Positions 35,263-44,322 of a stretch of DNA of 64,000 nt are shown here, one piece after another (the stretch's first letter is position 1; every line of letters starts with the position of its first letter). Source of the DNA: CAITNM01 sp021298215 (lineage in GTDB: Bacteria; Pseudomonadota; Alphaproteobacteria; Paracaedibacterales; CAITNM01); NCBI GenBank assembly GCA_046309815.1, contig JBKCOJ010000007.1:1-64000 (forward strand), given 5' to 3'. A program made the position numbers and the translations under genes. The notes beneath the pieces were generated by a model. It was not told the origin of the DNA and did not search any database. It saw only the letters and a program-made list of their open reading frames with translations.

Positions 35263-36108
35263 ATGGCACTAAATTCCCTTATGGACTTATTAAAAATTAA
35301 GCAAGAAAAACGTGAAAAATTTAGGCATGAAGCAAAAAGCTTAACAAAATTTATCGTTGGTTTTTTGATTTTTAGCACCTTGTTTTTTAAGCCGTTTAAT
35401 ATTCCCACCGGTTCAATGATCCCGAATTTATTGATTGGGGATTTTTTGGTAGTGAATAAATTTGCTTATGGATACACGCGCTACAGCTTGCCATTTGGAG
35501 CAGATGTAAACTGGTTCGAGGGACGAGTAATGCCTGAAAATCCGAAGATGGGTGACATTGGTGTTTTTCATAATCCTAAAGATGCAGAACCCTTTTCCAT
35601 TCTTGGAATCAAACTTTGGGATTCAGCAAAAGATTACGTGAAGCGTATTATTGGATTACCGGGCGATCGAATCCAGATGAAAAAAGGACGCTTATGGATT
35701 AATGGTAAAGAATGCCCCATTCAGCGTATTGAAGATTTTCCTTTGGAGCATAATGGAAAAACTATTATGGTGCCTCGCTACTTAGAAACGCTGCCAAATG
35801 GAGTACAGCATACGTTTATAAAATATGTCCCGTTTGGTGAAGCGAGAGCATTTTCGCATGACCCTGAGCATAGCACGGATGATACGCCGGAGTATGTGGT
35901 ACCGGAAGGACATTTCATGATTATTGGTGATAATCGTGATGGATCTCTTGATAGCCGTTATATGAATGATAAGGTAGCATTTATTTCTTATGACCATTTA
36001 ATGGGTAAAGTTGCTTTTGTGTTCTTTTCAACATCCGCTAAATGGTATGAAGTTTGGAAGTGGTTTACAAATGTCCGATTAGAGCGGATTATGACGATCC
36101 CTAAGTAA
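35263..36108 (+). CDS. lepB: Signal peptidase I
   Basis: Cleaves Sec and Tat signal peptides at the outer face of the inner membrane. The N-terminal helix (about residues 28-46) is followed by the Ser box TGSMIPNLLIGD with catalytic Ser51. The Lys box YVKRIIGLPGDRI has the general base Lys127. The conserved GDNRDGSLDSR block is present. The length of 281 residues is normal. Unlike many Alphaproteobacteria, it is not followed by rnc and era. Given the large number of secreted proteins encoded in this window, its presence is expected. Confidence 0.95.
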   Translation: MALNSLMDLLKIKQEKREKFRHEAKSLTKFIVGFLIFSTLFFKPFNIPTGSMIPNLLIGDFLVVNKFAYGYTRYSLPFGADVNWFEGRVMPENPKMGDIGVFHNPKDAEPFSILGIKLWDSAKDYVKRIIGLPGDRIQMKKGRLWINGKECPIQRIEDFPLEHNGKTIMVPRYLETLPNGVQHTFIKYVPFGEARAFSHDPEHSTDDTPEYVVPEGHFMIIGDNRDGSLDSRYMNDKVAFISYDHLMGKVAFVFFSTSAKWYEVWKWFTNVRLERIMTIPK

Positions 36109-36130
36109 AAACATCAATAATATGAGTAAT

Positions 36131-36170
36131 AAAAAACACCTGCGCTGTTATATCGCAGGTGTTTTTTCGT
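36131..36170. terminator. Bidirectional intrinsic terminator
   Basis: A perfect 14-base stem (AAAAAACACCTGCG with CGCAGGTGTTTTTT) flanks a 9-base loop, CTGTTATAT. The A and T tracts allow termination from both sides, which suits its place between the convergent ends of lepB and the patatin gene. Confidence 0.92.
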
Positions 36171-36184
36171 TTTAAGCTTTTAAA

Positions 36185-37285
36185 CTATTTTTTCTTTTTA
36201 CCGTCAAGCATTTTTAAAGAGCCAGCATGGCCTTTGTGCATATCCCAGTCTTTGCCGGTAAAGTGTTCACGAATTGGCGCCGTTGTTTTCTTACCGATGC
36301 TATCATAATTTTGTTTAATCCAAGCATCAGCGGCATCACGTCCCTTTTGGAAAAGGTGATCAAAGAAGTCCATTTCTGTGTTTAATTTACTTCCCCAACC
36401 AAGTTCTTGGAAACATGCTTCGTCTTCAATTAAATGCATGTATACGCGCTTCATGCGACCTTCAGGAATAACACCTTCATCTTGCAATTGACCAATCATA
36501 TGAATTGCACGCATTTCACGAACAACAGACGCGTTGTTTGTGATTTCATTTAAGCGATCACCAATCTCGCGTGCACTTGTCGGTAATTTGTTTCGAATAG
36601 TTGGGTTTAACTGAATTAAAATAATATCAGATGTCTCACAATCATAAATCAGAGGGAACATCACAGGGTTTCCAATGAAACCACCATCCCAATAATATTC
36701 GCCATTTACCAGTACAGCGCCATGAATAGTGGGCAAACAAGCTGTTGCAAGTAGACACTCTATTTTCAATTCTTCTGTTTTAAACACCGTTAATTTTCCA
36801 GTGAATACGTGTGTAGCACAAAGGAAAACTTTACATTCCTTTTGTTTGCGTAACAATTCAAAGTCAAAAGTTTTTGCAATCACGTCACGTAATGGATCTG
36901 TTTTCATAGGATTAAGCTCATATGGAGAATACATACGGCTTAGGTATTCAAACATCAAGAAACCTGGAGAGTTATACATTGTCCAGTTATTCATGTATTT
37001 ATCAATTGGACCACGATTGTTAAGAGAGCTATTTTTGCCACTTTCACAAATACGTTCCCAAAATAATCTTAGCGTAGCACGCGCTTCTTTATTGCCACCC
37101 TTAGCCAAACCTTGTGCTGCAGCTACTGCGTTCATACCGCCCGCTGAAGTTCCTGTAAGGCCTTCAATTTCAAAACGACCATCTTCTAATAACTTATCAA
37201 GCACACCCCAGGTAAAAGCACCATGAGAACCACCGCCTTGACATGCAATAGCCACCTTTTTTTTCTCTTTAGCTTTAGTTGTCAT
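36185..37285 (-). CDS. Patatin-like phospholipase
   Basis: A 366-residue serine lipase of the patatin family. The glycine-rich oxyanion loop is CQGGGSHGAFTWGV (residues 15-28), the nucleophile is Ser47 in GTSAGG, and the dyad aspartate is Asp200 in the WDGG motif. It has no signal peptide, so it is either cytosolic or exported by a non-Sec route. Related proteins (RssA-like, and the ExoU/VipD and Rickettsia Pat groups) include effectors that attack host phospholipids, but this layout (about 300 residues, no added domains) also fits housekeeping members. The gene stands alone, divergent from tsaD. Confidence 0.88.
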   Translation of the reverse strand: MTTKAKEKKKVAIACQGGGSHGAFTWGVLDKLLEDGRFEIEGLTGTSAGGMNAVAAAQGLAKGGNKEARATLRLFWERICESGKNSSLNNRGPIDKYMNNWTMYNSPGFLMFEYLSRMYSPYELNPMKTDPLRDVIAKTFDFELLRKQKECKVFLCATHVFTGKLTVFKTEELKIECLLATACLPTIHGAVLVNGEYYWDGGFIGNPVMFPLIYDCETSDIILIQLNPTIRNKLPTSAREIGDRLNEITNNASVVREMRAIHMIGQLQDEGVIPEGRMKRVYMHLIEDEACFQELGWGSKLNTEMDFFDHLFQKGRDAADAWIKQNYDSIGKKTTAPIREHFTGKDWDMHKGHAGSLKMLDGKKKK

Positions 37286-37374
37286 AGATTACCTTCCACA
37301 AATGTAAAAAATTCTTTATTAATTAAGTAATTCTAAACAAAAATACTTAAAAAAGAGTTAAAAACACTCAGCAT

Positions 37375-38400
37375 ATGATCATCTTAGCCATCGAAACAAG
37401 TTGTGATGAAACCTCAATATCTATCCTTCAAGATTCTGATATTGATAAGCGCATTCTAAGTTTAGTAACGCGCTCACAAGTAAGCGTACACCAAGATTAT
37501 GGAGGAGTTGTACCTGAACTCGCCGCACGAGCTCATCTAAGCAATATTGAACCCATCATGGAGCAAGCTCTTGCTCAAGCAAAAATAGAACTTAAAGATA
37601 TTGATGCTATTGCAGTCACAGGCGGCCCTGGATTAATTGGGGGGGTACTAGTAGGTGTGACCTTAGCAAAGGCTCTGCATGTTTCCCTGAATAAACCTTT
37701 GTACTGCATCAATCACCTTGAGGGGCATGCATTAACAGCCCGATTGAGTCATGATGTCGCCTACCCTTACCTGTTATTGTTAACATCGGGTGGGCATTGC
37801 ATGTTTATGGAAGTGCTAGGTTTTCGTCAGTATGTTCTTTTGGGGCAAACTCTGGATGATGCAGCTGGCGAGTGTTTTGATAAGATTGCCAAGCTTTTAG
37901 ACTTTGATTTTCCGGGAGGTCCAACCTTAGAAAAAAAGGCTAAATTGGGTGATCCGACACGATTTATCTTTCCAAAACCTTTGCAGCATGAACCTGTACC
38001 TAATTTTTCTTTTTCAGGTCTGAAAACTGCTGTTAAGCAGACCATTGAAAAAAGCACGCTTGATGAACAGACTGTTTGTGACATTGCCGCGAGCTTTCAA
38101 TATACGGTTGGAGAAATATTTAAAGAGCGTTTATCAAAAGCCTTGAAGTGCAGCCAACATAAGGTAGAGCGTTTAGTCATGGCTGGTGGTGTGGCTGCAA
38201 ATCGATATTTACGAGAACAACTTCAGCATGTATGTGCGAATCATGGCATTGAAGCGATTTTTCCACCGATGAATTTGTGTGTTGATAATGCAGCGATGAT
38301 TGGATGGGTTGGTATTGAGGCAATACAGCATGGCGTGCTACCATCAGAGAGTGATTTTCAACCAAGACCGAGATGGCCACTAGAACAGCTTCATTTATAG
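37375..38400 (+). CDS. tsaD: tRNA N6-adenosine threonylcarbamoyltransferase
   Basis: Transfers the threonylcarbamoyl group to A37 of ANN-reading tRNAs, with TsaB and TsaE. The ASKHA fold opens with LAIETSCDETSISI. The iron site HLEGH carries His114 and His118, and the GGVAANRYLREQL and NAAMIGWVG motifs are in place. Length (341) is normal. The next gene, a transporter, starts inside its last 28 bases, so the two are cotranscribed. Confidence 0.96.
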   Translation: MIILAIETSCDETSISILQDSDIDKRILSLVTRSQVSVHQDYGGVVPELAARAHLSNIEPIMEQALAQAKIELKDIDAIAVTGGPGLIGGVLVGVTLAKALHVSLNKPLYCINHLEGHALTARLSHDVAYPYLLLLTSGGHCMFMEVLGFRQYVLLGQTLDDAAGECFDKIAKLLDFDFPGGPTLEKKAKLGDPTRFIFPKPLQHEPVPNFSFSGLKTAVKQTIEKSTLDEQTVCDIAASFQYTVGEIFKERLSKALKCSQHKVERLVMAGGVAANRYLREQLQHVCANHGIEAIFPPMNLCVDNAAMIGWVGIEAIQHGVLPSESDFQPRPRWPLEQLHL

Positions 38401-39554
38401 ATTTTCGTCTTCTGAGCCTCTGCTTAATGAATATTCTAGCTGGAATGGAGATGGATATCTTCACGCCCAGTTTCCCTGAAATCATGGACGCGTTTTCTGT
38501 AAATATTGAACAAGTGCAGCTAACGCTTAGTGTGAATTTCACGGCCTATGCATTAGCAACTCTGTGGGTGGGGCCGCTAGCTGAACGATTTAGCAGTAAG
38601 AACATTGCGATTTTATCGTTGGTTCTTTTTTCAATTGGCAGTATTTTTTGCTGCGTTGCTACTTCTTTCTCTGTTTTACTAGTGGGCCGCTTATTACAAG
38701 GCTTGGGCATGAGCGGTCCCAATGCTTTAAGTTATGCGATTGTTTATGAGTTTTATCCAAAGCACCGCACCAAATACATTAGCATTTTAAGTGGATTGAA
38801 TGCCCTGATGATGGGTGCAGCTCCGGTTTTTGGTAGTTATCTTAATCTTTGGCTTGGGTGGAGATCGAATTTTTTGAGCTTGCTTATTTTATCGCTTGTG
38901 GCTTTAGCTCTTGCTTTTAAATGTTTACCAAAACAAAAAAGTCATCAACACACCGTTCCTGAACTTGGGTTAAAGACATATCTGCCCCTTTTTAAATCAA
39001 GGCGATTCAACTATCCGGCAGCGTTGGTTGTAAGTTCTGCTGTTTGTTATTTTGTGTTTGTTGGTATTGCCCCTATTTTTTATCGCGAAGATCTGCATGT
39101 TTCATTAGAAGCATTTGGTTTATATCAGGGAGCCTTAGCCTCTTCTTATGGACTTATGTGCTTATTTGGTGGAGCACTTTGTAAGCGATTTGGAGAAGAT
39201 ACATGTTTTAAAACAAGCCTAGGCCTATATTGTCTTTTTGGCATATTAGCGGGAATTTATGGTTTCTTTTTGCCAACCAATCCTTTAGTCTTGACCGCCA
39301 TTTTAATAGGCTGGAGTTTTTCATGCGCTTTGCCGGTAAATATCAGTTACACTCGCGCCTTGGGAGCTGTCAAAGGCGCTTCGGCTAGAGCTTCAGGAAT
39401 ATTAATAACATTTCGATTAGTGTTTAGCGCAATTGGGTTACAAATTATTGCTCACTTTTATAATCACACCTATTTCCCACTAGCCGTGATGATTGGGATT
39501 GAAGGTTGCCTTGCCCTGTTTCTTGGCAGGCGCATCATAAAAAGACGCTATTAA
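38373..39554 (+). CDS. Bcr/CflA-type MFS efflux transporter
   Basis: A 393-residue inner membrane protein with 12 predicted helices. The start, LAGMEMDIFTPSFPEIMDAF, and the motif-A-like GPLAERFSSKNIAI loop place it in the Bcr/CflA drug-resistance subfamily. The motif-C-like segment (GLNALMMGAAPVFGSYL) supports antiporter activity. It overlaps tsaD by 28 bases. The substrate is unknown. Confidence 0.85.
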   Translation: MATRTASFIDFRLLSLCLMNILAGMEMDIFTPSFPEIMDAFSVNIEQVQLTLSVNFTAYALATLWVGPLAERFSSKNIAILSLVLFSIGSIFCCVATSFSVLLVGRLLQGLGMSGPNALSYAIVYEFYPKHRTKYISILSGLNALMMGAAPVFGSYLNLWLGWRSNFLSLLILSLVALALAFKCLPKQKSHQHTVPELGLKTYLPLFKSRRFNYPAALVVSSAVCYFVFVGIAPIFYREDLHVSLEAFGLYQGALASSYGLMCLFGGALCKRFGEDTCFKTSLGLYCLFGILAGIYGFFLPTNPLVLTAILIGWSFSCALPVNISYTRALGAVKGASARASGILITFRLVFSAIGLQIIAHFYNHTYFPLAVMIGIEGCLALFLGRRIIKRRY

Positions 39555-39632
39555 ATTTACTAATAACCAAGACTTAACGATATATTAATCCCTCGATAAT
39601 ATTCTTTTATTATTCTTAAGAGTAATAAAAAT

Positions 39633-41735
39633 ATGATCAAGAGCTGTTTAAAGACCTCCTTATGGATATGTCTTAATTTATTCAGTATGCTTCATTCCAG
39701 TCAGAGCTTCTCATCGTCTGAAGAAGAACTATCTTGGGTGCGAACCAAAACTAGTGAGCTTTCAGCATTAGGATACACGCAGGCAGCAGATACTTTAGCG
39801 CGACAGATTACCCAACAGCTTATTAACCCGGGCGTTGATAAAGTATTATGCGTTGATGAAATCGATCAGCATTTAAAATTAGAACTGTATTACGCGTTCA
39901 ATACGAAATGGGGGTCAGGAAGAACCAAAGATCATCGCATTGTTTATGATTTTTTGAGTAGGCTTGATAAGGCAGCGCCAAAAAATCGAGCACAAAGAGA
40001 ATTTTTAAGCGTACTAACGATTCTTTCACTCGCATCTCAGGAGTATTTTTGGAATGAAAAATCAACCGTAATTGATTTGAGAAATAGAGCAAAAAGAGAG
40101 CTACGTTACGGACTTTTTAAAAAAGCAGGACATAAACTTAACGTAGCAAATTTAATATACTTAGAAGAACCTGACATCGAACGCCTTACGACCGCATGGA
40201 TTAGTGAGGAATTACTTGGAAAATTGCAGGCTTTAATGGGGAATTTTAGAGACAAAAATTTAGGTGTAACCTTTTCAGCCATTTTGGAAGATTTAACAAC
40301 AAAACTAAGTAAGATAGGAATAGCAAAACTTCCCGTTAAGCTGGATGCTAACACCCGCGAAAAATTTAGCCTGGGTGAACAAATGGATTTCAGACCAGCA
40401 TCTTCAGCTGGTGATGGGATGTGTGGGGAAAACAGTCTTTTCATTTCAACCGATGGTGCTTGTGGTGGCATTTCTGAAGGCAATGCGCGCTATAAAATAG
40501 AACGAGCTATTTTAGATCAAGCAGTGGATCCTATTGCGCATCGTCTATATCTACTAATAAGTCCATACATTAATAATTCCGAGAAATTTTTAGAGATCAT
40601 TCAATCTCACCTTGCATCTACAGTTGACCCGAATGAAGTTGCTATTAGAGAAGCTATTGTTGGCTACATGCAACAAGAGATGGATTTAAACACCAGAAGG
40701 CAAGAAGGTGCAAGTCAGCAATTACGAGACCTTATCGCACGTGTCACTAAGCCCTTATCAATAATTTTGAATAGGTTTAAAGATGAGCTTGCCGAGTCAG
40801 AAAAATTAAGTGCCTGGACAGGCAATGGAGCAGATGCTTTTAAAGATGCGTCCTGTCGCGATTTTAATAGTCTGATTGAAGAAGTGTTAAATAGTGAAAG
40901 CATAAACCCGGGATTAGTCTCAGTCATAGATCCAATTCGTGCAGAGATTACAAGAATTATGAGCCAACCTGGCATTCAACGTCCTAAAAAAATGGCTGAG
41001 CGAAATAAGCTGGTGGGAGCTGCGCTTCGCTCATACCTTGATGCTGATATTTTGCCAGGCACGATGAGCGATAAATCTTTTGATATTGATAAACTTTGTG
41101 AGCCAAGAAATGAACGGTATTCTTTCTTAACAAGTTTATGCGTTGCTGCGTGTCGATTGGTTAGGCCTGTTTTAGCCACTGCTGCTTCTACGGAAACTTT
41201 AATTGAGAGTGAAATTGCTGCAATCAGGGATGAAAAGGATGAGGTGATTCGAGAAATTGAACATACCCTTTCGATGGAAAGATTAAAGATTTTAGGGCTT
41301 TTTAGCACCCTGCCTGCGCAATTTTCCCCTGACATATTAAAAGAAGATATGCATAAAAAAGCCTTAAGTCCTGGAGAACTAGCTGGGTGGTTACCTTGCG
41401 ATGCTATTTATACGCAGCTTTGGGCAATGGTAAACAACTTAAATATTTTTGTTTTTTCAAGTGGGGAAAGCCATGGAAGATCAGGTCTTGATTTAATGAT
41501 CCGCCTTAAAGATGATCCTTACACTCAAATAGCAACGCACTATTCACATGGCGTCAGCGGTAAACATTTAGCAACGGTGATTTTAACCTCACCAACGGCT
41601 AAAAATGTTTATTTAAGTAAGTCACCCGCGCATTATGACAAGCTTCTTTCGCCAAATGACTTGGCTGCCATGGCGCGTGAAGCGCGTCATCTTGAGTGGA
41701 TGAAAGATCCACAACGATATGCGTTATATCCGTAA
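39633..41735 (+). CDS. Secreted OTU-like cysteine protease candidate (paralogue 1)
   Basis: A 700-residue protein with a signal peptide (about residues 1-26). An N-terminal helical domain (about 30-220) is shared with the next gene (EYFWNE, RELRYGLF, YDFLS). Then comes AGDGMCGENSLF (residues 259-270), which matches the OTU catalytic loop (GDGxC), with Cys264 as the candidate nucleophile and Asp261 beside it. About 400 mostly helical residues follow before LPCDAIYTQLWAMVNNLNIFVF (584-608, given as a position range). The end is AHYDKLL with candidate His667, matching the OTU HYD/HYN motif. Known Legionella Lot-type deubiquitinases also have a long helical insert between Cys and His, though shorter. 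I infer a secreted deubiquitinase-like effector; protease activity is unproven. Confidence 0.6.
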   Translation: MIKSCLKTSLWICLNLFSMLHSSQSFSSSEEELSWVRTKTSELSALGYTQAADTLARQITQQLINPGVDKVLCVDEIDQHLKLELYYAFNTKWGSGRTKDHRIVYDFLSRLDKAAPKNRAQREFLSVLTILSLASQEYFWNEKSTVIDLRNRAKRELRYGLFKKAGHKLNVANLIYLEEPDIERLTTAWISEELLGKLQALMGNFRDKNLGVTFSAILEDLTTKLSKIGIAKLPVKLDANTREKFSLGEQMDFRPASSAGDGMCGENSLFISTDGACGGISEGNARYKIERAILDQAVDPIAHRLYLLISPYINNSEKFLEIIQSHLASTVDPNEVAIREAIVGYMQQEMDLNTRRQEGASQQLRDLIARVTKPLSIILNRFKDELAESEKLSAWTGNGADAFKDASCRDFNSLIEEVLNSESINPGLVSVIDPIRAEITRIMSQPGIQRPKKMAERNKLVGAALRSYLDADILPGTMSDKSFDIDKLCEPRNERYSFLTSLCVAACRLVRPVLATAASTETLIESEIAAIRDEKDEVIREIEHTLSMERLKILGLFSTLPAQFSPDILKEDMHKKALSPGELAGWLPCDAIYTQLWAMVNNLNIFVFSSGESHGRSGLDLMIRLKDDPYTQIATHYSHGVSGKHLATVILTSPTAKNVYLSKSPAHYDKLLSPNDLAAMAREARHLEWMKDPQRYALYP

Positions 41736-41810
41736 AACGGCGTCATATTTTAACTCTTTGTTAATACTTCCTCTTTGATACTTAGGTAAAGATTTTACCA
41801 GAGGGGATTT

Positions 41811-44321
41811 ATGGTATTTTGGGGATTTTTCTTACTTATCTATACATTTTTTTCATCTTTTGCATTTCCTGTAGAAACTGAGGATCAACCTGGCGTAGAG
41901 CATATCATTTTTCGGCCAGAAATTCAGCATTTAATAAAAGAGCATATGCGATTTTGCACCCTTGGATATACAGAAGAAGCAGATACTTTAGCGCGAAAAA
42001 ATACTCAAGACATTGGAACTTTATTTGCAGATATGGAACTTACAAAAGATGAGTTTAATGAATTGGTGGGAATTCATTTACGAACAGAGTTTTATTATGC
42101 GCTTAATTCAGTGTGGAATTGTGGAGCAACAAGGAATCCACGTCATATCTATGATTTTCTAAGTCAATTTGATAAAGGATTTGCTAACACTCCAAAACGT
42201 AAAGAACATCTCACCACATTTACCATTCTTTCCCTAGCGGCTCATGAGTATTTTTGGAATGAACGATCCTCAACAGAAGATTTAAAAAAACATGTAGCAC
42301 GTGAATTGCGTTATGGACTGTTTAGGGAATCTAGTCATGTATTAGACATGACATCATTGCTTTATTTGGATGAAGGAAATATATCTCGTATTTCAAATGC
42401 TTTAATTGATGAATTATTTTTGCAGGCTCTATTTTTCTTCACGGAGAGTTATAGAGAGCAAACACTTGGGAGAACTTATGCTCAGATATACAGACATTTG
42501 AACCAAGTAGTAGAAGAACAACTTAAATCTCCTCATCGACTTTCATTAGATATACTTCCAGAAAATTTACGCGACCAGGCTGGTTTATACCTTAAGTTAC
42601 CCCTTTGCCTTGCTGATTCTTTTCCTGATGGTATGTGTGGACAGCACAGCCTTTTCATTCCAACAGATGGTCCTTTAGCCGCTTCGGAGAGTACTGGAAT
42701 CGCTGAAGGAAACGGCAGATACAAAATGCTTCGTGCAATTTTAGACAATACTGCGGATGTTGATGCACGACGAATTTATCTCATGATTAGTCGTCATATG
42801 GATGGTGTGGGTTTTTCTTCTTTAATAGAGAAAATGGTTGCGGAACTGGGAGAAAGAGATGTGGAGCAAGCGAGTGCTTTAAGAGAAAGAATGATACAGT
42901 ACAGTCAATTTAAAAGTAATAAACAAGCAGAAAATGAAGAACATATTAATCAATCAAAACGAGAGATGCTAACTGCTGTGATAGCATTACCTGCTTTAGA
43001 AGACGCCTTGAAGGATTTTCATGCAAAAATTAGTGACCCAGAGCAGTTAAAAGTATTGATCCTAGATAAAAACTTTCGCGATATTATTGATGCAATCTTA
43101 AGCTTGAGAAAAGCAAGACCAACAATAGATGAGCGTTTGGCAGGGATAGACGTCGAGATTGAAAGGCTAAGCACTGAAATAGCTGCCGAAAAAACAGCCG
43201 CTGTTGAGAAAGTAAGAGCAGAGCGAACGCGATTACAAGAAGAAATTAAAAAATTAAGAACCGAATCTCAAGAGTATCAACAACAGCATCAAGCCGAAGT
43301 AAATGAGCTTGCTGTATTGGTATCTCGGCGTCAGCAGCTTCTTAATTTGATACAAAGAAAGCAAGTTCAAGGAAACTCTGAACAACTAAAGCAAAATGTT
43401 GAAAAGCAATTTAAGGATTTTGAGGAAAAATACCCAGAATTTGCCCAATTTATGAATGAAAAACAAATAGCCATTGCTAAAGTACAACAAGAATATAAAG
43501 AACTTAGGGAAGATACTTCCCTTTATGAGCAAAAGTTAGCTGAGAAATATACGTTGATTTGCGAAACGATAAAAGAGTTTTTAAACCCAAGCATGTTACC
43601 TGGGAAAAGCACTGATGCATTTTTATTTGATGAACTTTGCGAGAGTGGATACTCAATATTTATTACCGAGGTTTGCCAGCCCGTTGCAGAACTTTTACAG
43701 CAACCAGAAACGGCAAGATCATGCGGAAAACTTTGGGATGATTTTCAAGATCGTAAGGATATTTTTAATCATCAGGTAGAGCAGGATTTAATAGCCCAAA
43801 GATTGGAAATTGTTAGTTCTTTAACTGAATTTCCTGAAGAATTATCGCCTGCATCATTGGGGGCAGAAATGCAAGAATTGGCTTTACGTGGAGGAGAATT
43901 GGGAGGATGGTTGCCTTGTGATTCAGCGTATGTGCAATTATGGGCAGTTTTACACAATTTAAATGTTTTTGTTATATCTGATCAGGAACATTTCGGTAAT
44001 CAGTTGATTAGACCAAAGCTTAATTTAATGTCGCGTTTTGCCGATCAGCCATATGCACAACAGACAATTTTGTATCCTCCAGAAAAAACAGGCTTTCATC
44101 TTGCAATGGTTATTTTAACGTCAGAACGAGCAAAAAGTGTTGTTTTGCGTAGGCAAAATAATCATTATGAAAAGCTATATGATCCAACTGATCATATCGC
44201 CACTTCTATGCAGCAGCGGCATCTTAAGTGGGTCGACCTGGGAGAAAAAATGTATGAGTCTTATCCGAAGAAAGCTGTAGCTATAACGAACACACAAAGC
44301 AACCCAGCGGAAGAGGCTTAA
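41811..44321 (+). CDS. Secreted OTU-like cysteine protease candidate (paralogue 2)
   Basis: An 836-residue paralogue of the preceding gene, 75 bases downstream in the same orientation and with its own ribosome site (AGAGGGGA). It has a signal peptide (about 1-20), the same N-terminal domain (EYFWNE, RELRYGLF, YDFLS), and the OTU-like loop FPDGMCGQHSLF (residues 271-282, Cys276, Asp273). An extra long coiled coil lies at about 430-560. The C-terminal core has GGWLPCDSAYVQLWAVLHNL and NHYEKLY with candidate His785. The Cys-to-His distance is 509 residues, against 403 in the first copy, because of the coiled coil. The 3' end lies one base from the convergent Rpn-type gene. Confidence 0.6.
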   Translation: MVFWGFFLLIYTFFSSFAFPVETEDQPGVEHIIFRPEIQHLIKEHMRFCTLGYTEEADTLARKNTQDIGTLFADMELTKDEFNELVGIHLRTEFYYALNSVWNCGATRNPRHIYDFLSQFDKGFANTPKRKEHLTTFTILSLAAHEYFWNERSSTEDLKKHVARELRYGLFRESSHVLDMTSLLYLDEGNISRISNALIDELFLQALFFFTESYREQTLGRTYAQIYRHLNQVVEEQLKSPHRLSLDILPENLRDQAGLYLKLPLCLADSFPDGMCGQHSLFIPTDGPLAASESTGIAEGNGRYKMLRAILDNTADVDARRIYLMISRHMDGVGFSSLIEKMVAELGERDVEQASALRERMIQYSQFKSNKQAENEEHINQSKREMLTAVIALPALEDALKDFHAKISDPEQLKVLILDKNFRDIIDAILSLRKARPTIDERLAGIDVEIERLSTEIAAEKTAAVEKVRAERTRLQEEIKKLRTESQEYQQQHQAEVNELAVLVSRRQQLLNLIQRKQVQGNSEQLKQNVEKQFKDFEEKYPEFAQFMNEKQIAIAKVQQEYKELREDTSLYEQKLAEKYTLICETIKEFLNPSMLPGKSTDAFLFDELCESGYSIFITEVCQPVAELLQQPETARSCGKLWDDFQDRKDIFNHQVEQDLIAQRLEIVSSLTEFPEELSPASLGAEMQELALRGGELGGWLPCDSAYVQLWAVLHNLNVFVISDQEHFGNQLIRPKLNLMSRFADQPYAQQTILYPPEKTGFHLAMVILTSERAKSVVLRRQNNHYEKLYDPTDHIATSMQQRHLKWVDLGEKMYESYPKKAVAITNTQSNPAEEA

Positions 44322-44322
44322 T

